NCBI GenBank assembly: GCA_033439265.1
Contig: JAVTVX010000030.1
Location: 250,501-314,500, forward strand
DNA: 64,000 nt
Direction: 5' to 3'
Origin: Dillenia suffruticosa
Taxonomy: Eukaryota; Streptophyta; Magnoliopsida; Dilleniales; Dilleniaceae
A program made the translations under genes and the position numbers. Shown here piece by piece: positions 48,801 to 59,775 of this stretch. How positions within the stretch are numbered: position 1 is the first letter of the stretch; every line of letters starts with the position of its first letter. Under the pieces are notes generated by a model. It saw only the letters and a program-made list of their open reading frames with translations, was not told the DNA's origin and made no database searches.

Positions 48801-49413
48801 TGGTGTATAAGGTGATGAAATGGTGTAAAAATTGATGGAAATGGTGTAGGTAATAGTGTAGAAAATGATGGAAATAATATAAAAAATGGTAATACAAAGG
48901 AAATAATAATAAGAGAATGTAGTAATATTGAGAGAATGTAGATGTGAGAGAGAAAGAGAGATTTTGTTGTGGAGATTTTGAAAATGGGGTATAAGGTATT
49001 TATAGGAAAATTTTTTGACCTTATGTATCAAAATAACCTCAAAAGTAACCGTTTTATAACTGTTGGGAGGGGTAAAATTAGAAAAATTTCAAAATTCAAA
49101 AAAAAAGGGGAAAATTTGAACCGGAACTGGCCGGGCTGAACCGGCGGTTCCAGCCAGCTCCAACCGGTTCAGGCCCGGTTCCGTGCCGGTTTCGGGCCCG
49201 GGCCGGTTCCGGTTCCGGGCCCGGGCCGGTTCCGGTTCCGGGTCGGTTCCCGGTTCAAATTTTTTTGGAACCAGCCCGGCCCGCTACAGGAAACGGCAGG
49301 AAACGGTTCCGGGCCGGGCCGGTTTACTGTAGCATAGGCCGGTTCTGGTTTCGGGCTTTACCCAGGCCAGCCGGGCCGGTTTTCGGGCCCAAACCGGCCC
49401 GGTTACTTCACTA
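45884..49413 (-). mobile_element. hAT DNA transposon with perfect ends
   Basis: A 3530-base element with 20-base perfect terminal inverted repeats, TAGTGAAGTAACCGGGCCGG, and an 8-base perfect target duplication, TTTGTAAT. An 8-base duplication is diagnostic of hAT. Both subterminal zones (45900-46060 and 49110-49395) are GC-rich arrays of CCGGTT/AACCGG and GGGCCGG motifs. Between them lies very AT-rich sequence with a transposase on the minus strand (46378-48394). It sits in the leader region of RTE copy 2 and is therefore younger than that element. Confidence 0.95.
46378..48394 (-). pseudogene. hAT transposase (BED finger, RNase H-like, dimerisation domain)
   Basis: The protein would bind the element ends and cut and join DNA with an RNase H-like core. 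From ATG at 48394 (MAGTHSSQSSQQSPLPPFF) come a BED zinc finger (CKICHQKYKF, later KKHLINNHPD) near 48195-48085, the core SLISDSWKSEYKKEYYIV, SISFDNVSANTTAVNSL, and FHVRCACHIINLYVKDGL (the CxxH block). Then follow KFKMECDTRWNSTYNML, LVASALDPRVK, and the C-terminal dimerisation domain (ILAQVAKDVLTPPVS, VSSESAFSAGGQVL). Breaks: four frameshifts, each at a homopolymer (A7 at 48337-48343, C5 at 48149-48153, T8 at 48022-48029, T7 at 47019-47025, plus-strand bases), and one nonsense codon (TAG, 46636-46638) where relatives have Trp. Long intact stretches remain, including one of 334 codons. Either recent decay or read errors in homopolymers would explain this. Confidence 0.9.
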
Positions 49414-49421
49414 TTTGTAAT
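49414..49421. repeat. Right 8-bp target duplication of the hAT element
   Basis: TTTGTAAT, identical to 45876-45883. Confidence 0.95.
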
Positions 49422-49446
49422 CATATATCTGTTACTAATACTAATA

Positions 49447-49447
49447 C

Positions 49448-49497
<50 letters not shown>
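49447..49497. repeat. ATT microsatellite in RTE copy 2
   Basis: (ATT)17-type tract just right of the hAT insertion; RTE copy 1 has a similar ATT tract at the same relative place. Confidence 0.9.
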
Positions 49498-49498
<1 letters not shown>

Positions 49499-52400
49499 AA
49501 TTATCTTTACTATTATAGCTATTATGGTGATTTGTTGCTATTATTGTGATTTGTTGCTATTATTTCATTACTACCACCAACATTATCATTATCTCTATCA
49601 CTATCACTATAACTATTCAAATTAGTATTATTATTACTAATATTATCACTACTAGGGTGCGAATAAATAAGTTAGTTCATGAAAATAGAATTCGTTTAAC
49701 CATTTGAAATATAGGATATTTGACCGGTAAGTTAGGGGAGATCGGGGAAATAGTAAATAGATGAAAAATACATATCATGTATTTTCAAAAAACTAAGTGG
49801 ATCAGGGAGAAAGATAGAGTGGTCGAGTTTTATAGTCATAAATTTTGGTACACAGAAAGGGATATGAGTAAAAATAGGGTAAGAATAATTGTACATAAAG
49901 ATTTATTAGATGATGTGATAGAGATAGGAAGAAAATTAGATAGAATTATACTTGTCAGGTTAGTTGATGGGGAAAACGTAGTTAATATAATTAGTGTGTA
50001 TACACCCCAAATAGTTACAGATGCAATTAATAAAAACTAATTTTAAGAGAATTTGGATAAATTTATACAAACCATATCTAGTAGAGGGAAATTATTTACT
50101 GAATAAGACTTCAATGGACATGTAGGAGAGAGGAACGAAGGGTTTGAAACCGTACATGAACACTTTGGATTTGATAATAGGAATGAGGTCGGAGAAACCA
50201 TTTTAGAATTTGCCATAACATTCGATTTAGTAATTATAAATATCACTTTTAAGAAGAGAGAAGCGTATTTAGTTATATATAAAAATGAGTCTAATGTTAG
50301 TCAAATAGATTTTTTTCTCACTAGGAGAGACGATAGATTGACCTGTAAAGATTGAAAAGTTATACCGGGGGAGAGTGTGGCAACTCAGCATAAATCTCTA
50401 GTTTTAGATATACGTGTATCTAAAAGATAAAAGAAGTACCGTCCATTTATACAAATAAAAATTAAATAGTGGAATATAAAAGAAGAAATGTGACGACTTT
50501 TAGAGATAAAATTAATTTAAGTGATAAATTGGTCTACTAATGATAATTCATCAATAATGTAAAAAAAGATATCTACTAGTATTATGAGTATAGGTAAGGA
50601 AATTCTTGGTATCTTTAAGAGTTAGGCCCTAATAGACAAAGAATTATGGTGGTAGAACGAAAAAATTTAAACTGCTATCCATATGAAACAAAAGTGTTAT
50701 AGAAACTTTAAAAATAATAGTAGTAGTGATACATATGATAAATACAAAAATGCAAACAAAGAGATGGAAAAGATTATCAAAGAGTCAAAGATTAAGGTGT
50801 ATAATGAATTTTACAAGAAATTGGAGACTAAAAACAGAGAGAGAGATTTACAAAATTGTCAAGCTCAAGGAAAGAAAAGGTAAGGATTTAAATGGTATTA
50901 GGTATATTAAAAGTGGAATCAATAATATATTTGTAAATGATGAAAACATAAGAAAGCGTTGGCATAATTATTTTGACGATCTCTTTAATGTTAAGATTAC
51001 AACAGATATAGGAAATATCAAGATATATGCAGAAGAGATTAATAGAGATTAATAGAGGTAAGATTCACCCTCGTGAAGTGAAAGAGATTTTAAAGAGAAT
51101 AAAAAATAATAAAACCATAGGCTCTGATGACATCCCTATAGAAGTGTAAAAATATTTGGTGAATTGGATGTAGACGTGTTAAAAGATATTTTCAATAAAT
51201 TTTGATAAACTAAGAGAATGCTCTAAATATGGGGAAAGAATGAATTGTATTGCTATATAAAAATAAATGAGACATATAGGATTGCTCAAATTATAGAGAA
51301 ATTAAAATTATAAACCATACCATGAAATTATGGGAGAGAGTTATAGAATATAGATTGAGATTAGAGATAAATATATCTCAAAATCAATTTGAATTTATAA
51401 CAAAAAAATTTATTACGGAAGCAATCCACTTGTTAAGATATTTAATTGATACATATAGAGTACAAAAGAGAGATCTATATATGGTATTCATTGACAAAAA
51501 AAAAATATATGATAGGATTTTTAAAAATTTATTGTGATGGGCACTGATGAAAAAATGAATATCATTGAGATACACAAATCTCATTAGAGATATGTATGAG
51601 GGAGTTGTAACCGACGAAAAAATTTACAGGGGTTTAAGCAATAGTTTTCTGATTAATATTGGACTCCATCAAGATTCAGTATTAAGTTCTCTCATTTTTT
51701 GTAATAGTGATATACGGAATCACAAAAAATATTCAAAATGAAATATCATAATGTATACTTTTCGCAAATGATATAGTATTAATTAATAAAACTAAGGAGA
51801 GTGTTAGTGTTAAATTAGAAGTATAGAGACTCATATTAGAATTTATAGGGTTTAGATTGAGTAGATCGAAAATCGAATATATGAGATGTAGGTTTAACGA
51901 CAGTTATCAAAATGATGAAAAAATGATTAGGTTAGATGGGTAATACGTACCTGAAAGTGAACGATTTAGATATATAGATTCTATCATTCAAAATGATAGT
52001 AATATAGATGGAGATGTGAATCATAGGATTCAAGCGGGTTTGATGAAACGAAGGATGGTATTCGAAGTTCTGTGCGATCGCACAATACCATTATATTTGA
52101 AGGGAAAGTTTTATAGAACCGTAATTAAAGTTATATTATTGTAGACACTGAGTGTTGGGTTATTAAACAGAAACAAGAACAAAAGATGGTTGTAATAGAA
52201 ATGAGAATATTTAGATAGATATGTGGAAAAATTAGAAAAGATAAAATTAGAAATGAAAATATTCGTAACAAATTAGGAGTTTGTTCAATTGCAGATAAAA
52301 TGCGAGAGTGTTGTCTGAGATGGTTTTGGTATGTGTAAAGAAGACCCAAAGATGTACCGGTTAAGAGAACCGAAAACTTAAATATAAGAAATTTAATAAT

Positions 52401-52589
52401 ACGTAGAGGTAAATCATTAAAATCTGGATGCAAATTATTCGTAAAAATATGGAAATTAAGGGTTTAGAAGAAAATATGGTATTAGATAGGAATGAATGAC
52501 GTAGAAAAATCCATACAAATTAAACAAATATATTTTAAATACGTATCTATTGATTTATTCATTTATTTTTCCTTTTCCCCTTCTTTTTC

Positions 52590-52625
<36 letters not shown>

Positions 52626-52758
52626 TAATTTTTTATATTTTATTTTATTTTATTTTTTCTCTATTTTTTTAAAATTTATTTCTCAAATGGGTAATTTCAA
52701 ATATTAAGATTAAGGTTTAATTTGTTTTAATTATTATTATTATCGTTGTTGTTATAAT

Positions 52759-52773
52759 TGACCAAAGTGATTC
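52759..52773. repeat. Right target-site duplication of RTE copy 2
   Basis: TGACCAAAGTGATTC, 13 of 15 bases identical to 45020-45034, directly after the ATT/TTG-rich tail. Confidence 0.65.
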
Positions 52774-53640
52774 TGTGGAACTAAAATTATGCCGATTCAC
52801 AAGATTGGTCTCCTCACTCTGATTTGGTTATCAATCTTCATCATCTGCAGTATCTCTGCTCATCTTCTGATCTCTAACATGTTTATCAAATAAATCACTT
52901 CATTCATACTTTAAAATTTTCCTAATCCCTATAACCATGGTGTTTAATTTTCTCTCAACTAAGGGCAAAGGCTAACTGTTTCTTAGGTGTGCTGCTATCC
53001 CCCTATTTCATCTAAACACAATGAATTAAGTATTATAAAATAAACCTGGAATTCCATTTGTTCTTCAGACTCACCAATAGGCTTCTGTAGCCTTTAGAAG
53101 CTGTTGCTGATTTGTATTCTCTTGTAAGAGGGAAAGCAGTCAATTTGCTCGAATAGGGTTAAGGGCGTTTTAGACATTTCATGCAGGGACAATTATATCA
53201 TTTGAGATAACTCAGTTCTATATGCGTTAAATGATGCATGTTTGGAAATGTCAAGTGCATGTGAAATGGGACAAAACTCTTCAATGTACATTAAAGAACA
53301 TCAGTAAGATTCCTGCAACCAAAAAAAAAAAAAGGGGGTCTCCAACATAGCATTAAAGGAGGACAATGCATCGCAAAACCATTTAAAGTGATGCATAAAT
53401 TTCGAGTTATACCAAAAGAGCCCACCCATGATTTCTATGGAATGGCCTTTGCGAACCTTCTTAAACTTGGAAATTGATAGGTTCATAGATAAATAGTTTT
53501 GCACCATCACCACTTGTAAACCATACTAGTACCTTGGCATGAGTAACAATTCTTCTTCTTCTTCTTCTTCTTTTTTTTTTTTTTTTTCCAATGAGCCTAT
53601 TCGTGTTATGGAAATTTCGTGTTGCCTATATATATATATG

Positions 53641-53672
<32 letters not shown>

Positions 53673-54583
53673 GTATGTATATATATGGAGTCAAGAAGCT
53701 TCCTTCCATTGTTACAATTAATCTCATATTTGAATTTAATTTCACATTTTCTAAACACCTTGGCGGGATTACAAGGGCATGATTGATTGGGTGTGAACGT
53801 AGTTTCTCCTACTAGTGAAGGAAATGCTCAAAATGGAAGGCTTTTCCTTATTTGTTTATCAACTGCCATATTTGAAAGATTGTGGCTTGTGTACATGTAT
53901 TCCTCCCCTCCATTTATGCTTGCTATGCATTATTTGGTTACCTAGACCATATATTAGAAACAAACGATATAAAAATAAAAAACTTATTTTGAAAATAAAA
54001 TATATGAACTCATAAAAAAAAAGTTACATATTTTTTAAATAAATTTATCAAACAAATTTTTATGAATTTACAAACTTTTCAAAACATCGATCTTATTTTA
54101 GCCTTACAATCTCTAAATCTTTTGGTGCCCTTAATATTCTCCATATTTGATGAGATTGCATTAACATTTTATACTCTGCAGTGTTACCAAAATCAAGTTC
54201 ATTGTTTTTTGCTTGTAAAAAATGTATTTAAGTCACTAAGGATGGATATGGTAAAAAAATGAAAGTAATTACAGCTAGTAAGGCCATGTAGTTTGATAAG
54301 AAACCTGGAATATAGTTGGTAATTTTGTAGAAAAATATCCTGCCCAACAAACAAGAATTCTTGCAATAATGGCTCACACCCGCGGAAATCCTACCATTAG
54401 GAAATCTTCTTTGTTAAGAGAGACAGAGACCGGGGGGGGGGGGGGAGAGAGAGAGAGAGAAGGTAGGTTTATGAGCAATTCCTGTCTTCATCCCTGTTGA
54501 CTTGATTTGGATGAAAGAACAACCTGCATAATAAAAGCCCAACTTGAGTAACTAGTCAGTCACTACCAAAACCACCGACGACA
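52774..54583. other. Spacer and promoter of the PGG gene
   Basis: An AT-rich spacer with a CTT/T tract (53558-53587), a TATG/TATA microsatellite (53627-53680), and a G12-(GA)n tract (54434-54462). From about 53800 the sequence is a diverged duplicate of 55900-56980. A W-box core TTGACT lies near 54499 and a TATA-like CATAATAAAA near 54528, both upstream of the PGG start; the W-box is also kept in the second copy. Confidence 0.5.
53627..53680. repeat. TATG/TATA microsatellite
   Basis: Alternating TATA and TATG units, short-range tandem. Confidence 0.85.
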
Positions 54584-55087
54584 ATGGCAAGCACACCACA
54601 GAAAGAGAGAAACCCAAAGAGTTGGTTCACATACTTCCAATACGAGGAAGGGAGAGATTCTCCAGGAGATGCCCGGAACGTGCTGTTGGTGGTGGCGGGG
54701 TTGATCGCCGCAGTGACATTCCAGGCGGGAGTGTCCCCACCCGGTGGGGTGTGGCAAGACAACAGTGACGGACACGTGCCGGGGACGGCAATATACGCGA
54801 GTCAAAACATACCATATTACGTATTCTTGATATCAAACACTGTGGCACTGTCCACTTCGATTCTGATATTGGTGTCATTGACCCATAAATTTCCATTTCA
54901 TTTTGAGGTATTGGTTGCTACCATTTCGATGATCATCACCTATGGCTCCTCCATCTTCGCCATTACTCCCCGTGAGCATGTCAAGTTTCGCTTCATCTTG
55001 TTTGCTGCGGCTGTGCCGTTTGTGCTTCGACTCCTGGTTCAACTGTACAAGATGTCTACCAACACAGCGCCTTTTCGGTTTTGGTGA
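54584..55087 (+). CDS. PGG-domain membrane protein without ankyrin repeats
   Basis: A single-exon gene for 167 residues, start MASTPQKERNPKSWFTYFQY. The PGG domain (PF13962) is usually the C-terminal membrane part of plant ankyrin-repeat proteins of the ACD6/ITN1 type. Its signature is complete here: DSPGDARNVLLVVAGLIAAV, then TFQAGVSPPGGVWQD at about 60-74. Four hydrophobic segments lie at about 34-54, 78-102, 107-128 and 136-158, so it should be a small multi-pass membrane protein. No ankyrin repeat is coded upstream, so it is a standalone PGG protein rather than a truncated one; the ATG is preceded by promoter-like sequence. The role is unknown; relatives act in stress and defence signalling, and the TTGACT W-box upstream is compatible with that but is weak evidence. 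It ends at the TGA at 55085-55087. Confidence 0.85.
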   Translation: MASTPQKERNPKSWFTYFQYEEGRDSPGDARNVLLVVAGLIAAVTFQAGVSPPGGVWQDNSDGHVPGTAIYASQNIPYYVFLISNTVALSTSILILVSLTHKFPFHFEVLVATISMIITYGSSIFAITPREHVKFRFILFAAAVPFVLRLLVQLYKMSTNTAPFRFW

Positions 55088-56185
55088 ATTTTTTTACTCT
55101 CTTTTCTTGTGTTTCTTCATTTTTTGTTTCCTATGTCTCAATCCCTCGGAAATTATTGCACGGCCGTGTGTCTAGTGTCTGTTTATGACTAGGGTTTAAC
55201 CGAAACAAAATTGACTGGAGAGGGGCAGAACATAGTTGTGTGTGTGTGTTTTTGAATGGGGTTTTAGCGGTTCGTACACACCAAATGACACATTGGGGTT
55301 TTATGGTTGCTTAAATAAAAGGTGAGGATGTCCTTTTGTAGATTCGTGTAGCTGCCATACTATGTGATCGATCCAAATGACACATTTGTAGATTCGTTTA
55401 GGATTTGATTTTGATCGATCCAAAGGTCACCAACTATGTGAATCCCAATACTCACCGAAATAATTAATGAAACATCTATTGTAACGTGTTTGGTGTATTG
55501 AATGTAAATGCATAAATAATTAAGAAGTTCTATATCTAGTTTCTGATATGTCTTTTGGCTTTTGCAATCCCATTGTAGTCGATTGGTTTAAACTCTTGAT
55601 TTCTTGTATTTTTGCCAAGTTCAAACTTGTGTAAATAATCTCAAAATTTATGACAGACTGTTTTTGTAATGTCCACCCGCACGCACAGTGGTAATAAAGA
55701 TTATTAAATTTCCAATATGGGTCGGTTCATACTCACAATACCTTGATTAATCAAACTTTTGTTGATAAAAAGATCCATTTTTGTATAAAAATAATTTATA
55801 TTATCATTATTCCTGAAATAAAGAATCTAATTACCTTTTCCAAAGACCTTGAAAGGGTTACATGCATATAATCGATTATAGCTTCTTGGAGTTCATTGGA
55901 GTTCACACTGTACAAATAAAGGGAATGTTTAATATGAAAGCTCTTGCCTTATTGTTTATGTGTTCCTATATTTGAAAGATTATGTATTTGCCTCTCTACC
56001 AAAAACTGGAAACAAACAATACGAAAAAGAAGAAGAAAATAAATTTAGTAAATCCATTGTTGCGTTACGATAATCTCTATATTTGACCAGATTGCATTGG
56101 CATTAAATCAAGTTCATTATTTTTAGTATTTATAAATAAATTTAAAATTGTTAAAAATTGATACAATAATTAATTAAATCTGAAT

Positions 56186-56188
<3 letters not shown>

Positions 56189-56226
<38 letters not shown>
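56189..56226. repeat. AT microsatellite
   Basis: Perfect (AT)19 tract. Confidence 0.92.
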
Positions 56227-56233
<7 letters not shown>

Positions 56234-56595
56234 TAGAATTATGCGTCAAATGAAAGATTTTTTGTCAATTAATTTCAAATCAAAGAAGAAACAAAGTATT
56301 CTTTAATTAAATCAAATCATTATTCATAGTTTGACAAAATTTTTACAAATTTGATTGATCGGATAAGATAAAGTCCCATCCTTCACGACAACAATAAAAT
56401 TTATGATAAGAGAAAATCCGTCGGCTTTGGAAATCGTGAGAGCACAAGTCCCTCTATCCCCAACCCCTTTTGATTTGACTCCTTATTACTTACCCTATTC
56501 TCTTTGTTTCAAAATTAGTTATATTTTTTATTTTCTATTCTTTTTAACAAATAGATAAAAATTGAAATACTTTTCTCTTATCATAAATTTAGTTA

Positions 56596-56631
<36 letters not shown>
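56596..56631. repeat. ATT microsatellite
   Basis: Perfect (ATT)12-type tract. Confidence 0.92.
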
Positions 56632-56636
<5 letters not shown>

Positions 56637-57709
56637 ATACCCATACAAATGAATATTTTAATTTTTATTTAAATGATATACACATGGTAAGTATATATAA
56701 TTTTATTACTTTTGTCGAAATTTACAAAAAATGAAGTTATGTGAATGTCTTCGTCATAGATTGACACAGTGTTAAAAAAAAAAAAAAAAACACGAATATT
56801 ATCCCAACAAACACGGACTCTAGCATTAATTGCATCATACCGACAAATTCCCCCTCCCCCACTTACGTAATCACCTTTGCTAAGGTTCACGATCGATTCC
56901 TGTCTTCTTCTCAGTTGACTTAACCTGGATGAACAAAAATCCTTCGTAATGAAACCCCAAATTCAAGTCAGACTAGCCATTCTAGAATGGCAAGCCCACC
57001 ACAGAAAGAGATGAAAATCCCCAAGAGGTGGTTCACATACTTCCAATACGAGGAAGGGAGAGATTCTCCGGGAGAAGCCCGGAATGTGCTGTTGGTGGCG
57101 GCGGGGCTGATCGCGACAGTGACATTCCAGGCGGGAGGGGCACCACCCGGTAGGTTGTGGCAAGACAGCAAAAAGGGACACTTAGCAGGGAAAGCAGCAT
57201 ATCCAAGTCAAAAAGATAATTTTGTACGGGAATAATATTAATTTTTAAAAAAATAAATTTAAAATAACACAAATAATAAAAAAAATTACAAAGTTAGCAC
57301 ATATATGATTTTATATATTTTAAAATGCGATTGATTAATATATGTCTAGTTTTCAAAACTATATATGATCGCTCTCCTAAAAAACCCATCTCTTTTCCTT
57401 TCTTCTTTCTCTTCTCTCCTCCTTGCACGTGACAAAGTATTTGTGAAACATTTAATATATTTGTATTTCTTATATTTATTAATACATATTCAATTTATTA
57501 AGTGTTAATGTATTTTTTAATATACTTGGCATTCATTCAATTTACAAAATATTGATATATTTTTTTTAATACACATTAGCTGTTATTAGATTTTAAAAAA
57601 AATATACACAAACTGTTATTTCTTAATATAATTGGCATATATCGTTTCATCATTTCTTAATTGTTATTATACTATTGTTTTAATGTTTTTTTCTTTCATT
57701 TTATCGTAA

Positions 57710-59367
57710 ATGGATCCTGAACCTACTGATTAGAGCGCTCTACACTTGCAACAATGTTATCGGTTTTCAAGGGTTTGGGATGGAGAGAACACCACTGCAT
57801 TGCTCACTTGTCGTTGGCTCACTTGCCGTTGGCATATGACAGTTATACACCGTTAGAAGTACTGTTATATTGATGAGCGAGTGCTTGCTCTCTTAGAGAA
57901 GTAAAGATTTTTAGGTGTTTTTTTACTACGATTTATTCAATTTGATTGGATATAGGCCTATATTTTGTTATTGATAAGGGTTGTGCTATTTTGTAATAAA
58001 ACAGTATACTTTGTACATTTATAGTATTTGTTATTGTTAGAAGATTTAGCTTCTTCTGGTAGTCGTAATTGTGGTTTTACGTGTTTTGCATATTTGTACA
58101 GATAGTTTTATATTACCACATACGTAAATTCACATGAAATTGATGGGGCACTAGTTTTTTTACAGATTTGGGCATATGAGAGATTTTTTTACATAGTTTC
58201 CATTAAGCATCACTGCACATAGAAGAGAATGGTTCATTGGCTTTGCGATGGAAGGCAGACTTTGATATCATTACCTTCCTTACACAAATGGTGCTAGTGT
58301 ATAGAGAGACACTTGATAGGCAGACGATAGATCGGATCGTGTGGGTGCCATACACTGAGTACGTAGTATCTTCCCTCCCTGACTACTCTCACGAGGGGAG
58401 GGATATTTAACACACGCACATACCACTTATCTGTTTTAATATAGTGGAGTGACAATTTTCAGATAAAGTGATCCGTCAGTACGGAGAGTTTCAGTATATT
58501 TCGATTTATTGTAATATTGAGAATCGACTTCATTATATTAGTACGAGAGGTTTATAAAAGATTGATTGATTAGTAGAGCATGCATATTATGTAGATATTT
58601 TAATTCAGCGATACGACCATTTAGCTCTACTTGACACGTCATATGGATCCACCGTCAATCCCCACTCTCCTGGTACCGTACTATTTCCCGCCGATTCATT
58701 GGTCATCGAAGAGTTTATTTGGGTTACATGATAAGCGTAAAACTTCCTTTTTTTTTTTAATTTATATCAGTGATTTAAATTTGTTAGTTTAATTAACATG
58801 GAATACCTTGAATCAGATTCAAGACACTGAGGGTGTCAACATGCATGAACCGGCGAATTCAGCTATTTCAATCTTGGAAGATGACGTGGCGTACCTTTTG
58901 AGATCTAGACCGGTTAGAGGTGGTGAGAAGGGAGGTGATGAGGACTGAGCACGTGAACAATGATGAGGGAGAGCATGTCCTAGTAGACCACCATTGTCGT
59001 CAGATCATACGTCACTACCACCATTTCAGCATCCACATGAATCACAGGACCTTCGAATGGGTACGGTGAGTTTTCATTTTTCTACATATCTGTATTTGAT
59101 AATTTCTCTTAGATTTTCACTCCAAGGGCTCCATAGAGGGGAGTTCATCTCAATATCTATACGGATGAGGGATTGACACATGTTGAGAGAGATGATACAC
59201 CACCCATGTATCACGTATCCTCTTCAGTTTTTTCTGAATCCTACCACGAGAATATATGACCCCTTTAGATCACACAGCATCTGGGTTTAGTGTCCTATGA
59301 TGATTGTATAAATATTATAGATAATTTAGATATTAAACAATACGTTAAAAGAAGAAGACGATGTTAA
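57710..59367 (+). pseudogene. Plant mobile domain (MAIN-like) remnant inside the MULE
   Basis: The plant mobile domain (PF10536) occurs in host MAIN/MAIL proteins and in many plant transposons. Recognisable pieces are a start MDPEPTD with ALHLQQCYRFSRVWDGE, then the W.PY block RIVWVPYTEYVVSSLPDYSH, IPLICFNIVE, and DKVIRQYGEFQYI, with later fragments up to KQYVKRRRRC. The order matches that domain. Reading is interrupted repeatedly, so no functional protein is expected. Whether the domain was captured from a host gene or is an old part of the element cannot be told from the sequence. Confidence 0.65.
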
Positions 59368-59559
59368 ACTTTTGTATGTTGTACTTCGTACATTTTGTTA
59401 TATAAATAAAATTTATATTCTATTATGTGTTGGTTTTGCTAGATTTGGTTTGTTTATTAGTTTTGTTGTATTTGTGAAAAATTGGATATTATATGTTGTT
59501 GAGAAGTTTTGTTATGAAATTTGATATAATTTGGAGAATGCAAATGGCAATTGAAAATT

Positions 59560-59775
59560 GTATAAGTATTGAATAGATATAAGATTTGGAAGTTGTTTAA
59601 GTGTGGGAGTAGAAAATACGTCGACTCTTGAAAACTCAATATGAACAGTATATGTCGACTCATGAAAAGTAGGTGGACATGCACTCTTCACCCATTTTTT
59701 AAAATAAGTCGAGTTTTTGAGACTTGACATATTATATCGAGTTTTGAAAACTCGACATATGTGTGTTAACTTTGA
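59560..59775. repeat. Cluster of TCGAGTTTTGAAAACTCGA-type palindromes
   Basis: Near the right end of the MULE the motif GTCGA.TTTTGAAAACTCGAC and its half-sites recur four or five times. A related CTAGTTTTCAAAACT lies in the left terminal repeat (57350). They could be transposase or host-factor sites. Confidence 0.6.

Larger units (their letters stand above)
45035..52758 (+). mobile_element. RTE-type LINE copy 2, with a hAT element nested inside
   Basis: The same order of parts as copy 1: a CT- and C-rich leader (45035-45850) with many AGATCTAC motifs, an ATT-rich tract (split by the hAT element at 45884-49413 and resuming to 49660), endonuclease (about 49690-50450), RT (about 51050-52050), a C-terminal part, and an ATT/TTG-rich tail (52730-52757). 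Recognisable pieces are LVDGENVVNIISVYTPQI, EAIHLLRYLIDTYR with MVFIDKKKIYDRI, and FANDIVLINK (51761 on). Without the hAT it is about 4.2 kb. Multiple stops and shifts make it inactive. The flanking 15-base near-repeats suggest both edges are true. Confidence 0.85.
55088..56986. other. Spacer between the two PGG copies
   Basis: The 3' UTR of copy 1 runs to about 55330 (AATAAA-like near 55313). From about 55900 the sequence is a diverged repeat of 53800-54580. It contains an (AT)n tract (56189-56226) and an (ATT)n tract (56596-56631). No gene was seen. Confidence 0.6.

Noticed and set aside
48607-49031. Minus-strand His/Tyr/Ile-rich frames of about 100-140 codons
   Set aside because: They come from degenerate short tandem units between the hAT transposase start and the right subterminal array.
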